From Hemerocallis citrina (Eukaryota > Streptophyta > Magnoliopsida > Asparagales > Asphodelaceae): a stretch of DNA of 64,000 nucleotides. The notes under the pieces were generated by a model. That model saw only the letters and a list, made by a program, of their open reading frames with translations, ran no database searches and was not told where the DNA came from. A program made the position numbers and the translations under genes. The stretch is taken from positions 372,001 to 436,000 of the forward strand of contig JACEHZ010000365.1 in NCBI GenBank assembly GCA_017893485.1, in the 5' to 3' direction. Below are positions 34,520 to 47,178 of the stretch, piece after piece (positions within the stretch are counted from its first letter, which is position 1; each line of letters opens with the position of its first letter).

Positions 34520-37500
34520 CTACAATACGACATCTTCCAGTACATCGCCCTCTTCTCCATCCTTGCGGAGCCAAGTCCCGCAAATTCCAACATCGGTTGT
34601 GTTTACATCAAACACAGGAAACTCAGAAGCAATGTAACTGTTTATGTCTTCACCGTCTTCATCGTCTGAAGTATCGCCCAGTTGGAATACATCTCTTGGT
34701 TGCATAGGGATAGCCACATACGATTTTGGCAGGGTTGGATCTTCAATATAGAACACTTGTTGCACTTGGGATGGAAACACAAATGGCTCATGGCTAATGT
34801 GTGTACCGATGTGAATCAATTTTGAGAAGTTTACAACTGTGAAGCCAAGCTTGTCCTTGTTGTTAGCAAAATTCCTATCAAACTCAGCCCAATCCCCACG
34901 AAATAAGACAACACGGAAATGGCCAAAATAATTCAACTCAATGATATCCGTGAGCACTCCATAGTAGTCGAGATCTCCATCTACAGGCCTGGTGTTCGAT
35001 TTGGAAGCATAACTTCTAGTCTTAGACGTCACTACCATTTCACTATTTTGAGACTTCAAATTACATTCACGATCCTTAGTACGAAATCTAAAACTATTGA
35101 ATATGTATCCTTCGTATCTTTTGACCATCTGATAGGGACCTTTGCCAAGTACTTGTATTTCAGATGACGCACCTTCAGGACCCAAAGAATGTACCTATTA
35201 ATTTTGCGCAAATCGTATCAGCACCATAGAAAATGTAGATATAATAAAGATTAACTTGCATAACTGTAATTCACCTACATGAGATTCAAACCACTTATGA
35301 AATTTTTCATTCATCAGCTTGTTTTGTTCACGTGGTGGTAGTCTTCTTGGTCTAGCCCTTTGTTTGATGTCCCTGACAAATTCGCTAAAAAACAAGCAAT
35401 TGAAATTAGGAATAACAAAAGTATCAAAAATATCGAACTCCGCGGTTTTCACTGTATTCGATTTAAATTCAAAAGCAACTTACTTTCGAAATGGTTCCAC
35501 TGATGCATGATGGTCTAGCACATATCGATGTGCCTGTTCCCACGCTAAGCTATCGAGCTCAAATGCATCAACTTTACCAACAGTAGTGCCAGCGGTATCA
35601 AAAAGATATTGAGCACCATCAAGGTTGGAAATGTCTGGATTTCTACGTGGTCTACTGGAAGATGTCTCCACACCAGGCAAATACCTGGAAAAAAAATGTG
35701 AGCACTCCTCTGATAGATATCCCTGGGCTATTGACCCTTCAGGATATGCTCTATTTTTCACATAACCCTTTAGCCGGTATAGGTACCTGAACATGTGCAA
35801 TTAATAAACTAGAGCGGATTAGGGGATTAAAAGAAATGAGCTTTTGAAAATTCAATTTCGTAAGATGAATGAATTATTTTACCTCTCAATGGGGTACATC
35901 CACCGATAGTGAACAGGACCGCCGATTCTGGCTTCACCAGCAAGGTGGATTATCAAGTGAATCATAATAGTGAAGAACGATGGAGGAAATATCATCTCCA
36001 TTTTACTAAGTGTCAATGCCGCCTGCTGCTCCAATTGGTCCAGATCTTCAACACGAAGCATTCTTGAGCAAATACCTTTATATATGCTACAAAGATCTTT
36101 CAGGACAGTAGTGACTTGCTTACACATTGAAGACCTTAGGGCCACAGGAAGGAGATCCTGCATTAGGATGTGGTAGTCGTGTGACTTTAGACCCTGAAGC
36201 CTCTTCTCTTTAAAGTTGACACATCTTGCCATGTTAGAAGAATAGCCATCGGGGACTTTAAGTTCAAGTAGTACTTTGCAAAACAACTCCAACTCCGATT
36301 TTGACATTGAATAGATTGCAGGAGGTAGGAGTACTTTCCCGTTCGGCAATTATTGGTGCAACTCATGTCAGATGCCCATTGACTTCAAATCAAGTCGGCT
36401 CTTGAGATTGTCCTTTGTCTTCCGATCATCTCCCATAACTGTTCCTATACAATTCTCACCAATATTTTTTCCGATATGCATCACATCTAAATTATGTCGC
36501 AGTAAGTTGAATTCCCAATACGGCAACTTGAAGAAAATACTCTTCTTCTTCCATGCACCTAAACTCGTCAAGTTTTGATCCTCATCTTCGCCATATAGAT
36601 CGGTCTCCTCACCTTGCTCCGGCCTTGCCCTTTTCTTGCCCTTTGTCCTGACTTCTGGTTCTTTTCCATATTTGAATTGATGACCATCTACCCGCCTCAA
36701 AATATCTGAACCAGAAGAAGACCCAGGAGCATGTTCCCACTCGTCGGTGCCATCAAATGTCGCTGCCTCTGCCCGAAATATATGTGTGTCAGGCAACCAT
36801 CTCCTATGACCCATATAGCAAAACTTTCTGCCATTGTACAACCACCTTGAACTAGTTTGGTCAGCACAACATGGACATGCATAACGTCCTTTAGTACTAT
36901 ATCCAGATAAATTTGCATATGCTGGAAAATCATTGATTGTCCAAGACAACACGGCACGAAGAGAAAATGTTTCTTTAGCCACAGCATCATAGGTTGGAAC
37001 ACCCACCCACAACTTCTGAAGTTCATCTATTAACGGTTGTAGGTACACATCTATATCATTTCCAGGACCTTTCGGTCCAGGAACTATCATGGACAAAATA
37101 AATGAGGACTGCTTCATGCATTTCCAAGGAGGCAAATTGTATGGTATCAATACAACCGGCCATATGCTGTATGTACTACTCATTTGCCTGAAAGGGTTGA
37201 AACCATCACTAGCTAGTCCAAGTCTCACATTTCGAGGATCTTCCGCAAAATCAGGATATCTTTCATCAAATTTTTTCCAAGATTGAGAATCAGCAGGATG
37301 TCTAAGAATCCCATCATTAGTGCGACCTTCAGCATGCCATTTCATATCAGAAGAAGTTTTCGTAGACATAAACAACCTTTGTAGCCTAGAAATCAGAGGA
37401 AAGTAATGCAATGTTTTGGCAGGCTTCTTTTTCCTACTTCGCTTAGTAGATCCACTGGCTCCCTCGTCTTGATTTGGTCTTTCTTTCCATTTCGAAGAAC

Positions 37501-38287
37501 CACACACTTCGCAATTCTCCAGACTTTCCTTACCACTCGTGAAAAGCATACAGTCATTTGGACATGCTGCTATCTTCTCATATCCTAGATCGAGAGAACT
37601 TAGGAATTTTTTGATTTTATAGGCTGAGTTTGGAATACAGATTTCAGGAAATGCTTCATTCAACAATTCAAGTAGCATAGTGAAGGACTTAGCAGACCAC
37701 TCGTTTAAACATTTAATCTGAAATAGTCTGACAATGAATGAGAACTTAGAAAATTTGGTGCAGTCGCGGTACAACGGAGTACTAGCATCTTCAAGTAACT
37801 TAGCGAAGGATTCTTGCTGCTTATTATTTTCAGGGGTGGGGCCAGACATTTCCTCGTCCACCCCACCACCAATCTAGTTTGTTTCTGTTGACTCATTGTG
37901 AACTTCGGTTGTTGGGTTATTGGTGTGAAAAGGAACATTATGAATCCCCATGGTATCCTGTAACAAAGCATGCATCTCATCGGGAACGCTTAAGTCTTCG
38001 TTCACTAAGGGCTCAGCTTCATTTTCTAATACAACCGAATGAACAGGAGCTGCCGTATGATCCTCTCCATGACAAAACCACCTTGTGTACCCTTGAAGAA
38101 AACCGTTGACAGCCAAGTGTGTATGTACTACGTCACATGTCCTCAGCATACAATTTGTACAGCGGAGGCATGGACAAAGGATTAGGTTGGGATCACGGGA
38201 ATGTCGTTTGGCAAAGATAATAAAATCTTTAATACCATCACGGTACTCCTTGGATAATCGTGGTTTACTAATCCAACTTCTATCCAT
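34520..38287 (-). pseudogene. TNPD/TNP2-type CACTA transposase of copy 2, disrupted
   Basis: Same gene as 4433-8200. Inferred exons are 38287-35883, 35786-35484, 35384-35279 and 35194-34520, about 1160 codons. Domain order is the same: transposase-associated domain (PCLRCTNC), Transposase_21 (MIVPGPKGPGNDIDVYLQPL, YACPCC, DVMHIGKNIGENCIGT), DUF4218 and DUF4216. It is less damaged than copy 1: an open stretch of 497 codons (37861-36371) covers the core, and exons 2-4 are fully open. Breaks are a TAG at 37876-37874, a TGA at 36370-36368 where copy 1 has CGA, and a stop plus a short deletion near 36345-36357. The two copies therefore have different lesions. Confidence 0.96.
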
Positions 38288-38766
38288 TATATCAATAGCA
38301 CACAGTCTGAAATTAAAATTTGATATATTAAATAGTAATAACAGTAAAAGACAATTTGTATATTAAAAATGCACCTATTTGAAAACCATCCCTAGCTGCA
38401 AATAAATAAACGATATAATCTTTAACTGTAAAATAAAGAAATTGTGACTCCAAAAAATGTACAAAAAAAAACTACATCTTAACACAATCTACTCTATTCA
38501 CCAAACCCTAAACGACCTTTTGTGGAATGATCACAACCACCTTAGTGGTATTTTATCGCACACCCTGTGTTCGAGCATAAAAAAAAATCGACTATAGTCT
38601 CCCCTGTATTTGGCTTTCCGTTCAAGGAGATAATGATGGTAAAGGGTATTTTGCTGATGAAGAGGAATCGGCTGAATAATGAGCGCGTCATGCTGTAACT
38701 ACGGTAACAAGAAGATCTGATGACTCATGAACTATTCTGTTCATGACTACTAATAATCACTTATCT

Positions 38767-38767
38767 C

Positions 38768-38822
<55 letters not shown>
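38767..38822. repeat. (AAT)n microsatellite of CACTA copy 2
   Basis: About 18 AAT triplets between the leader array and the transposase gene, the counterpart of the (ATT)n tract at 3860-3946 in copy 1. Confidence 0.97.
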
Positions 38823-38823
<1 letters not shown>

Positions 38824-38879
38824 AAACAAAAGAAACAGTGAAAAGAAAAATGAAAATGTCCAGTATGTAAGCATATATT

Positions 38880-40650
38880 TTTCAGAGTGAACCAATTGTT
38901 GTACATAGCCGGAGGATTTTGGCATAGAGCTATAGCATCCTCAGTTCACAGTGAACCCATTTTGGTCAAAAAAACATGCCAAAATGACAATCAGATGCAT
39001 GGGATAAGCTTCAATTCATTAACAGTGAAAGAAACTGGGGATGCTATGCAGCATACTTAGTTTGGAAGTGAACCCATTTTGTTAAAAAACCATGCCAAGG
39101 ATTGCAATCAGGTTACTTTAACAGTATCTGAAAATGAAAAATTTCCCATTATCTGAGCTTATATGTTGCTCTACTACTTCTTCAGCCCAACTAAATCTAA
39201 AACCCAATTGTTGTGCATATCCGGCCGGAGGATTTTGGCATACGTACCTATACCATCCTCAGTTCACAGTGAACCCATTTTGGTAAAAAAAACATGCCAA
39301 GATGACAATCAGATGCATGAAAATAAGCTTCACTAACAACAAAAAAAGAAAATGGGGATGCTAGCAGCATACTTAGATTGGAAGTTAACCCATTTTGGTA
39401 TAAAAAACCATGCCAAAGATTGACAATCAGGTTACTTTAACAGTATTTGAAAATGATAAATTTTTCATTATCTGAGCTTATATGTTGCTCTACTACTTCT
39501 TCAGCCCAACTAAATCTAAAATCCAATTGTTGTGCGTATCCGGAGGATTTTGGCATACGTACCTATAGCATCCTCAGTTCACAGCGAACCCATTTTGGTC
39601 AAAAAAAAAGATGCCAAGATGACAATCAGATGCATGAAAATAAGCTTCACTAACAGTAAAAGAAAATGAGGATGCTAGCAACATACTTAGTTTGGAAGTG
39701 AACCCATTTTGTTAAAAAATCATGCCTAAGATGGCAATCAGCTTCTCTAACAGTTTCTGAGAATGAAAATTTCCATTATCTGAGCTTATATGTTGCTCTA
39801 CTACTTCTTTAGCCCAATTAAATCTAAAATCCAATTGTTGTGCATATCTGGCCGGAGGATTTTGGCATACGTACCTATAGCATACTCAGTTCACAGTGAA
39901 CCCATTTTGGGTAAAAAAACATGCATGCCAAGAAGACAATCAGATGCATGAAATCAGCTTCATTAACAGTGAAAGAAAATGGGGATGCTATGCAGCATAC
40001 TTAGTTTGGAAGTGAACCCATTTTGTGTTAAAAAACCATGCCAAAGATTGCAATCAGGTTACTTTAACAGTATCTGAAAATGAAAAATTTACCATTATCT
40101 GAGCTTATATGTTGCTCTACTACTTCTTTAGCCCAACTATATCTAAATTTCAATTGTTGTGCATATCCGGCCGGAGGATTTTGGCATACGTACCTATAGC
40201 ATCCTCAGTTCACAGTGAACCCATTTTGGGTAAAAAAACATGCATGCCAAGAAGACAATCAGATGCATGAAATCAGTTTCATTAACAGTGAAAGAAAATG
40301 GGTATGCTAGCAGCATACTTAGTTTGGAAGTGAACCCATTTTGTGTTAAAAAACCATGCCAAAGATTGCAATCAGGTTACTTTAACAGTATCTGAAAATG
40401 AAAATTTCCCATTATGTGAGCTTATATGTTGCTCTACTAATTCACTGTGCCCAACTAAATCTAAAATCCAATTGTTGTGCATATCCGGCCGGAGGATATT
40501 GGCATACGTACCTAGAGCATCCTCAGTTCACAGTGAACCCATTTTGGGTAAAAAAACAAACATGCCATGAAGACAATCAAATGCATGAAATCAGCTTCAT
40601 TAATAGTAAAAGAAGATGAAAATTTCCATTATCTAAGCATATATTTTTCT
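38880..40650. repeat. Leader tandem array of CACTA copy 2
   Basis: Anchors at 38908, 39220, 39540, 39847, 40166 and 40484 give spacings of 307-320 bp. This is the two-part unit, as in copy 1, not the 393-bp unit of the intron array of this same element. It lies upstream of the transposase on the minus strand. Confidence 0.92.
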
Positions 40651-41044
40651 ATTAATTCTTCATCTCAACTAAACCATTCATGTTAAGGAAATCAAGATGA
40701 ATAAACTGAAAAAAGCTGCTTTTTGAAAAATTAGGGAAATCAAGAGATCATACCGAAGAGAGAGAGAGGGAGCGGGGCGACGAGGGCGGGGGCGTAGGAG
40801 AGAGAGAGAGCGGGGCGACCGCCGATTCACCTCCAAATAGAGAGAGGGAAGAGGGAAATCGAAAAGGACGAAGGGAAGAAGGGACGATTTCGAAAGGTCG
40901 AAGGCCGTCGAAGAGGACGAAGCGACGGAGGCAAACGCGCGGGAAGTAGAGCGAGGAAGGAGGGAAACGTAGCGCCCCTTCCTTTTTTTTTTTGGGTTTT
41001 GGGAAAATGGCGAGCGAAAGATTAGGGTTCGCGGGTTTTATCGC

Positions 41045-41290
41045 AGTTATTCACCGGCGTTTTAATTAGACACGCCGGTGAATGTGTCCGTATATTCGCC
41101 GGCGTTTATAATAAAAACGCCGGTGAATAATAAACTTCACCGGCGTTTTTAAGTAAAACGCCGGTGAATACTAACATACGCCGGCGTTTTAAATGGACCG
41201 CCGGTGTATGACCATCCCATCTGGCGCCCAATTCCTACTCGCTCCCTACCCCGGCGCTACTAGTAAAACGCCGGGAAATAATCGCCGGTA
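41045..41290. repeat. Subterminal CCGGCG hairpin repeats, right end of CACTA copy 2
   Basis: Paired CACCGGCG and CGCCGGTG motifs next to the transposase end, the counterpart of 950-1200 in copy 1. The stretch 40755-41000 just inside is rich in GAGAGAG / GGGGCGACGAGG and matches 1260-1500 of copy 1 in reverse; it may hold the element promoter. Confidence 0.87.
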
Positions 41291-41507
41291 AAACCAGTAT
41301 CTTTTGTAGTGTATACACCCGAACTTGTGGTATGGGATATAGGATTACATGCATTAGATAAGTTAATAAGATCGATAAACTCGAGATTGACACTAAGCAT
41401 GATTCTTGATTCTAGATTACATGATTCTTGATTCTTGATTACATGATTCTTAATTCCTTATTACGTGATTCTTGATTACATGATTCATGATTCTTGATTT
41501 TATGTTT

Positions 41508-41906
41508 TGTAACACCCCGAGCCCGGCTCAGCTACGCACGTGGCTACACGTGCGCGCACGCAAAAGAACCGATACAAAACTCTAGTCACGCCCACCACAG
41601 GCATCATCAAAAGGTGGGTATACCCGTTAGTGAACCTTTATCATATGGAATCCTATATATACTCACACACACTCACACTCACATCCGATATGGGATTATC
41701 CACCCATGCCAATCACATCACTCTTTCCATGCATGCATGTCATTTTCATGCAATATTACCTTATGCCCCATAATCAATCCTATAGGCCATATAATTAATT
41801 CTCCCTTGATCATAGTCCTATAGGATCTCATTATAGGCCAACAACCAACCATTTCATCTCATCACTTTTTATTATATATATATCTGCTTAAGTACGGGGT
41901 GTTACA
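41508..41906. mobile_element. Small solo LTR, TRIM-like, nested in the LTR
   Basis: A 399-bp segment begins TGTAACACCCCG and ends with its exact reverse complement CGGGGTGTTACA. Flanking bases are TGTTT (41503-41507) and TGATT (41907-41911), four of five matching. The inside is not related to the LTR around it. TG...CA ends with an inverted terminus suit an LTR; no coding sequence. It could also be another small terminal-repeat element. Confidence 0.65.
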
Positions 41907-42499
41907 TGATTATTGATTAACTGGTCCAGGGTTATCAATTGATTATAATTTGAAATCTTGAATACACTTGTTTACAGTTGTTACTTACATGATCATATGG
42001 TTACAGTTTCTTGTTTCCTTTCATATTGTATTGTACTATTTTTCAGTAATTGCACTGCTACTTCTTGTTCCTTCCATATTATATCTTATTATCTTACCAT
42101 TTTACTGCTTGTTGCTACCTGCTGGCCGAAGCTTGCTCTAACGAGTACTTTCCTATTTTCTTTGAGTTAACATTTATACATGTACAAATAATGATTTATA
42201 GAAAGAACTTGATGATCAGACTTTCTAGACAGAATTACCACAACTATTTCTCTACCACCTCATTGTAATAAACTGTTTATTGCATTGTTTATTCTCGAGT
42301 ATTTTGACAAGAATTTCTTGTATCTCAGATATTGATTATTGTATTCTAGCATTGTTCATGTGATTATTATTATGTGTTATTGAGCTTACTGGTATTGTAC
42401 AGCTAATGGATGATATGAGTTGGTATACTTATATCATTCGCTAGGTCTCAGTTGCGTGCCCGTACTTCTATATAGTGGGAAGCGGGGCGTGACACCAAA

Positions 42500-43138
42500 T
42501 CCTCTGACCTCAAAAGAAAAACCAAGCTCTTGGGATCCCAAATCCTCTTTCTCCTCATACCCATCCACCAACGCCTCTATCAACTTCCTTGCATCCGACC
42601 ACTCCTTCACCAAATTCAAATCCAAATCCAAATCTAGGCATCTCCCCCACCCAAAAGACAAAGCTTCTTTTCGTGCCCAAATCCACTAATTTGATAGAGG
42701 AGGTTCCGTTGTTAAGACGACGGCGGCTATCGAGATGTCCCATAATTGAACCCCAGAATGTTGACACAGCAAACACCATAATCGAACCCCAGAATGTTGA
42801 GATGTAGCGATAAATCAAAACCCAACAACAAAAATCAAACCTTGATATGAGGAATACCTGAAATTGACGTTGGAGGAGCAGAGCAAGAGGAGGAGGAGAA
42901 CGAGCTGCAAGCAACCGCAACAGAGTTTGCAAGCAAGATGTGGTTGTCGATCGTCATGAAGATGCGTGGTGGAAATTTGGGGAAGGAAGTGGTAATAGTG
43001 GAAATTAGGGTTTTTGTTTTATTTTGAGTGAGAGAGAGATAGAGAGAGAGAGAGAAAGAGTGTGTGTGTGTGTGTGTGTGTGTTTTATTTTTAGGGTTAG
43101 GGTTTGGAGATCGGGAGAGGGGGGGGGGATTAACCAAT
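42500..43138 (-). pseudogene. Possible host gene fragment with a first exon, unrecognised
   Basis: On the minus strand a CT- and CA-rich leader (43130-42990) is followed by an ATG at 42957. This opens a 33-codon exon rich in Ser and Ala (MTIDNHILLANSVAVAC) that ends at a good donor (TTTCAG|GTATTCC) at 42858. It could be a targeting peptide or chance. Further on, 42640-42500 reads KEWSDARKLIEALVDGYEEK, a charged helical stretch that runs into the LTR insertion site. No family is recognised. Between them is a direct repeat around GAACCCCAGAATGTTGA (42748 and 42786). The stretch 43139-43522 has no feature I can name. Confidence 0.3.
43060..43082. repeat. (GT)n microsatellite
   Basis: About 11 GT dinucleotides preceded by a (GA)n run, in the leader of the possible gene fragment. 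Confidence 0.95.
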
Positions 43139-43527
43139 GATGAGGGAAAGGTGGAGGTGGCCGTCAGAGCTACTGGCGAAGGCTCACCGAGTGGCCGTCG
43201 GAGTTGCTACCCAATCTGATGAAGTGGTCGAAAAGAGGAAAATGAGAAAGAGGGACAACAGTTTTAGGGAAGAAGATGGGGGAGATATATTCACTCCCTT
43301 AAACCTAATCTATTAGAGTAACTAACCGAAGAAGTACAGAGAGCACGACTGAAAAATGAGGTTATGAATATCATCATGTGAATTGTGAGACGATCTAGAC
43401 CGTTCAATCTGAATCGGACGAAGTAGATATGATGGCAGTTCCATAAATTTTCAAAAACCCAAGGTTATAGTGGGGACCGAAAGAGGGCAGAATCCTGGTT
43501 CCTACCCCCTTTAAGTAGTAGTATAGA

Positions 43528-46500
43528 TGTCACGCCCCGCTTCGCAGAATACGGGAACACATGCACGTAACTAAAGCCCAGCGAATGATATAAGTATGCC
43601 AACTCATATCACCCACAAGTTGTACCAGTCTTAACTCAACTACATGACAAGAAAATAATCACAACCACGCATAAATACATAATCACATAAACAAATACTT
43701 AAACTAAACATGCAATAGTCCAATTTAATAACCAACAACTGAAAATAAACAACAAATACCTTCTGGCAAGTTCCTGCTCCGATTGTAGAAGAACTGCTCA
43801 CCAATGCCTTCTGGTAATTCTCTTTGTGCACATGTACTTGTTCATCTAAAAAGAAAGAATAATTTATCCTTACAGCAAGAACGGACAGCAAGTAGTGAAA
43901 AGCAGAGAGTAAGGGAACAAGGTTCATCAAGGAATATGGATCAAGATCAAATTACAAAAGCAATAACGGTATCAATAAACAATGGTCACGATCAAGTATA
44001 TACGTGTCAACTTAGGTTTATTAGCATGTTGTTTCTCCTATCTAGTGCACGTACTACTGCGTCCCATACCACAGGTTCGGTGCACGCAAAATAGTGTACA
44101 TTTTAGACATAGTGGTGGGATCTACAGAGCGTGTACTCGGTGTAACACGATAACAAGATAACAAGATGACAAGTTCACGAGTTCACAAGTAATTCTCCAC
44201 CTTCCATGTCAATATTCCATGTAAATAAGAATGGCCCTACCGAGTACATTTTCTAAGACTATCCACTACTAAGTCAACCCTTATTAACCCTGGCTTGTTT
44301 AGTATTTTACTAAGTCATTCATGTTCATGCAAGTGTGTAAAAGAATGTCAGGGGATGATAAGAATGCAGCAATATGATACAATGCATAATAATATATATG
44401 AAGTAGTGAATCTGAAAACAGCCGACACAGTAACACTAAAATAGTTATAACTCATAGACTACAATTCGGAATTTGAAATTCCAGGGTGTTATCAGCAACT
44501 AGACACTTAGGGCTATAATTTATATTCAGTATGGTTTGGTTAATTCCGAATGTAGCTAGGTCAAACATCATAATCTTTGCAGTTTAGCTATTCTGGCAGC
44601 AACTTAATGTCAACATTTAATGGATGAAAACATGGTATAAAATCACTATAAAATCTACGAAAATTTGGGATGAATCCTAAGCATGTCTATAAAGTTTCTG
44701 GAGATTTTCATGTCATAATAATACTGTTAACATGGTGTTTCAACTGATAATTGTGTCAGTGTTATATTAATTTGTGATCTGAAAAGTGCACACCAGCAGG
44801 GACTAAAACTGCGATATCTCACAGCTCGCAACTCGGAATCAGGATCCATCAATTCTGCTGGAAACTAGATTCATTAAGCTAAAACTCTCTTTTATATTGT
44901 TTGTGTTAATTCTTTTGGTAACAGGGTCGAAACCTCTGTGCAAAACAGTACAGTCGGTAAGAATTCATAAAACGTCATCACATATATGTTCATCAAAGTC
45001 GATAATCAACATGTTATTGTATCATGAAAAGTATTGCACTAATGTACAGCAATTAGAATGAATTTTTATAGTTTACAAGTCAATTTATCATGTCATAGTT
45101 CAAGTCACAAGATCTCAATCAATCAACATGTATTTGATCACAATGTATTTTCCTCATATGCAAGTTCTAGTCATTTTATTAATGTCATGTGTGTATATAG
45201 GCTTTGGTTCGAGTCAATGGATAATAATACGATGTCAAAAGTATGTCGGATTAGCTCGTGTAAACCCTCGATACTCCCAACGGAAGTACACAAAGCAGAA
45301 TTACGATAATTGAGGGGAACTACTTGCGGGAGGTCAATAAACTAGAACTAGAAAAATTAAATGAGTTCAAGTGAACTTGCCTTTCGTAGACGATTAGATT
45401 TGTCCGAATATGCGAGAATAACCGAATCAAAATCTCAGGCGACATGTGCTCTCAACGTGCAAATAGCAACAGCAACAGTAGACACTGCACCCAACAGCAA
45501 CTCAAGATCCCAAGCAAACACCACACAATGAATCCAAACCAACAACAAGCAGCAAATCAGTCACACAACAGAACAGTAACTCCATACTTCTACTTCACCC
45601 AGAACAGCAAATGTAGATCGGGATCCGCTACACCTAGAACACCAAACACCGAACTCACCCAATCCCTTCTCTACAAACACCAAACAGTCAAAACCAACCA
45701 GTTATGTCTTTCTTCTTCTTTAGCGTCAACACAGAGAGAGAGAGAGAGAGATGGCGGGAGAATGGAGGGAGACTGCTACGGCAACTAGGGGGCACAGGGC
45801 TCGACTACGGCAAGGCATGGCGGCGGAGCGACGACGGCAGACGACGACGACGTCGTTGCAGTTGGGGAGCAACGGCAACGGCGAGGTGAGCGACTCTGTT
45901 TTCCCGCTTGAAAATAGGGAATAACGATGGGGGTGTTCGGCTTTGACAACGACAAGGGCTAGGAGGCAAGGGCGCGGTGACGGGGCTCATTGACAGGGAT
46001 GACGGCGAGCGGTGCTCGACTGAGGGATGGAGCAGGGGCTGGCGACGGGGGGAGGCAGTAGTCGGCAATGGTGGAAGTTCACAGCAGTGGAGAAGGCGAT
46101 GGAAGAGCTCGAGGGTGGGGTTCGAGCGGAGGCGAGGGCGTCGAGGATGGAGCCAAAGGGAGGTGAGGGCAGCGATCTCAGTTGGGTGCTGGCTCGACGA
46201 GGATGGAGAGGAGTTGAAGATGGTGGTCGGAGGCTAAGGCGATGGATGGGTTCTTCGATGGAGGACGGGGGAGTTGGCGAAGTCGTAGGTGGAGCGGTGG
46301 TAGCGGTGGGTACACGGAGGGCGATCGGAGCACGTAATGGCGGGGTGATGCAGTCATGGTGGAGAGAGTTGGGTTTCTGTTGGGGGAAAAACAGAAAGGA
46401 GAGAGGGGAGGGGGAGAGAGTTACGGGGTATAGGGGGTGTACAGTGGCGTGGTAGAACAGTGGTCCGGGGTAGGGTTAGGGTTTGTACAGATGTGGGGTT

Positions 46501-47136
46501 TTGGGAGTTATGGAGAAGATGAAGGGTTGTTTTGAGTTTTGTTTGGCTGTTATTGGAAGAGAGAGTCGGGAGTTATGAAGATAATGGAAGATCTTGGGGA
46601 GTAATTGAGGGGATACGGGGAGGTGTGTTATTGACTGGGTCAATAACAGATTAAGTGGGGAAGAATTGGGTTAATGGGTATTGGGTTTATGGTAGGCTAG
46701 GATTCAAGAGATGGATATGGGTTTGGGTTAAAATTCAATAGGAGATGGGCTTGGATTAGAGCTTCAATCCAAATAATTAAATAATATGACATATATCAAA
46801 AATCAATGGGCTTTAACCAAAAATAATAATAATAAGACTAATAATAACACATCTCAATAATAAATATAATAATAACAATAATAATGATACTAAAGTGTAT
46901 AAAAGTAGAATTTGAGATTAATAAATTTATTAGAATCCAAATAGTAGTAATTTAACATATAAATAGTCTATCAATTATAAATAGAAAAATACATTGTTGT
47001 TCAAGGTAAATATAATTGTCTATTAGAAAAATGCTTAGAAGAAGACCCGAAATGAGTTTAGCACAAAACAAGTTTATAAATAATCAAAATACGGAAAAAT
47101 ATTCAGAAATACGTATTTACGGGAACAGGGGTTACA
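43528..47136 (-). repeat. 3' LTR of the LARD-like element
   Basis: Minus-strand start TGTAACCCCTGTTCCCG, end GGGGCGTGACA. It contains a (GA)n tract at 45729-45750 and a GC-rich segment at 45756-46455 with long open frames on both strands. The copy in the other LTR has indels that break those frames, so they are not genes. Confidence 0.95.
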
Positions 47137-47178
47137 AATCCTACCCACCTTACAAGAAGAATTTCGTCCTCGAAATTC
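47137..47178 (-). other. Polypurine tract and conserved hairpin upstream of the 3' LTR
   Basis: Minus strand reads AAGGTGGGTAGGATT directly before the LTR start, a purine-rich plus-strand primer. Just before it is GAATTTCGAGGACGAAATTC, a perfect 8-bp stem with a 4-base loop; the same kind of motif precedes the polypurine tract in many plant chromoviruses. Confidence 0.85.

Larger units (their letters stand above)
28756..41311 (-). mobile_element. CACTA (En/Spm-like) DNA transposon, copy 2
   Basis: A 12.6-kb relative of copy 1, inserted in reverse. The + strand left end starts CACTACAAAAGAAAGTAGC and the right end is AGTATCTTTTGTAGTG. The target duplication TAT is at 28753-28755 and 41312-41314. 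On the minus strand it holds the leader array, transposase pseudogene and TNPA-like remnant in the same order as copy 1. The two inverted repeats share the first 12 bases and then differ, whereas copy 1 has a perfect 28-bp match, so this copy's outer ends have drifted. It is non-autonomous: both genes are damaged. Confidence 0.97.
26839..42494 (+). mobile_element. Solo LTR on +, split by CACTA copy 2
   Basis: Outer limits are fixed by the 5-bp duplication CCAAA at 26834-26838 and 42495-42499. The left end reads TATAACCCCTTG, one change from the family start TGTAACCCCTG. The right end is GGGGCGTGACA. Without CACTA copy 2 (28756-41311) and the small insert at 41508-41906, about 2.7 kb of LTR remains. 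The two halves join colinearly with the LTR at 43528-47136 on the other strand: GTCTAAACAT before the insert, and CCGAACTTGTGGTATGGGA after it, both match. It contains a CA microsatellite (27151-27184). The open frames at 27085-27668 and 28112-28393 are LTR sequence, not genes. Confidence 0.92.

Noticed and set aside
45444..46455. Overlapping open frames of 87-142 codons on both strands in a GC-rich segment
   Set aside because: They lie in an LTR; the matching segment of the other LTR (51940-52650) has indels that break or change the frames, and composition explains the lack of stops.
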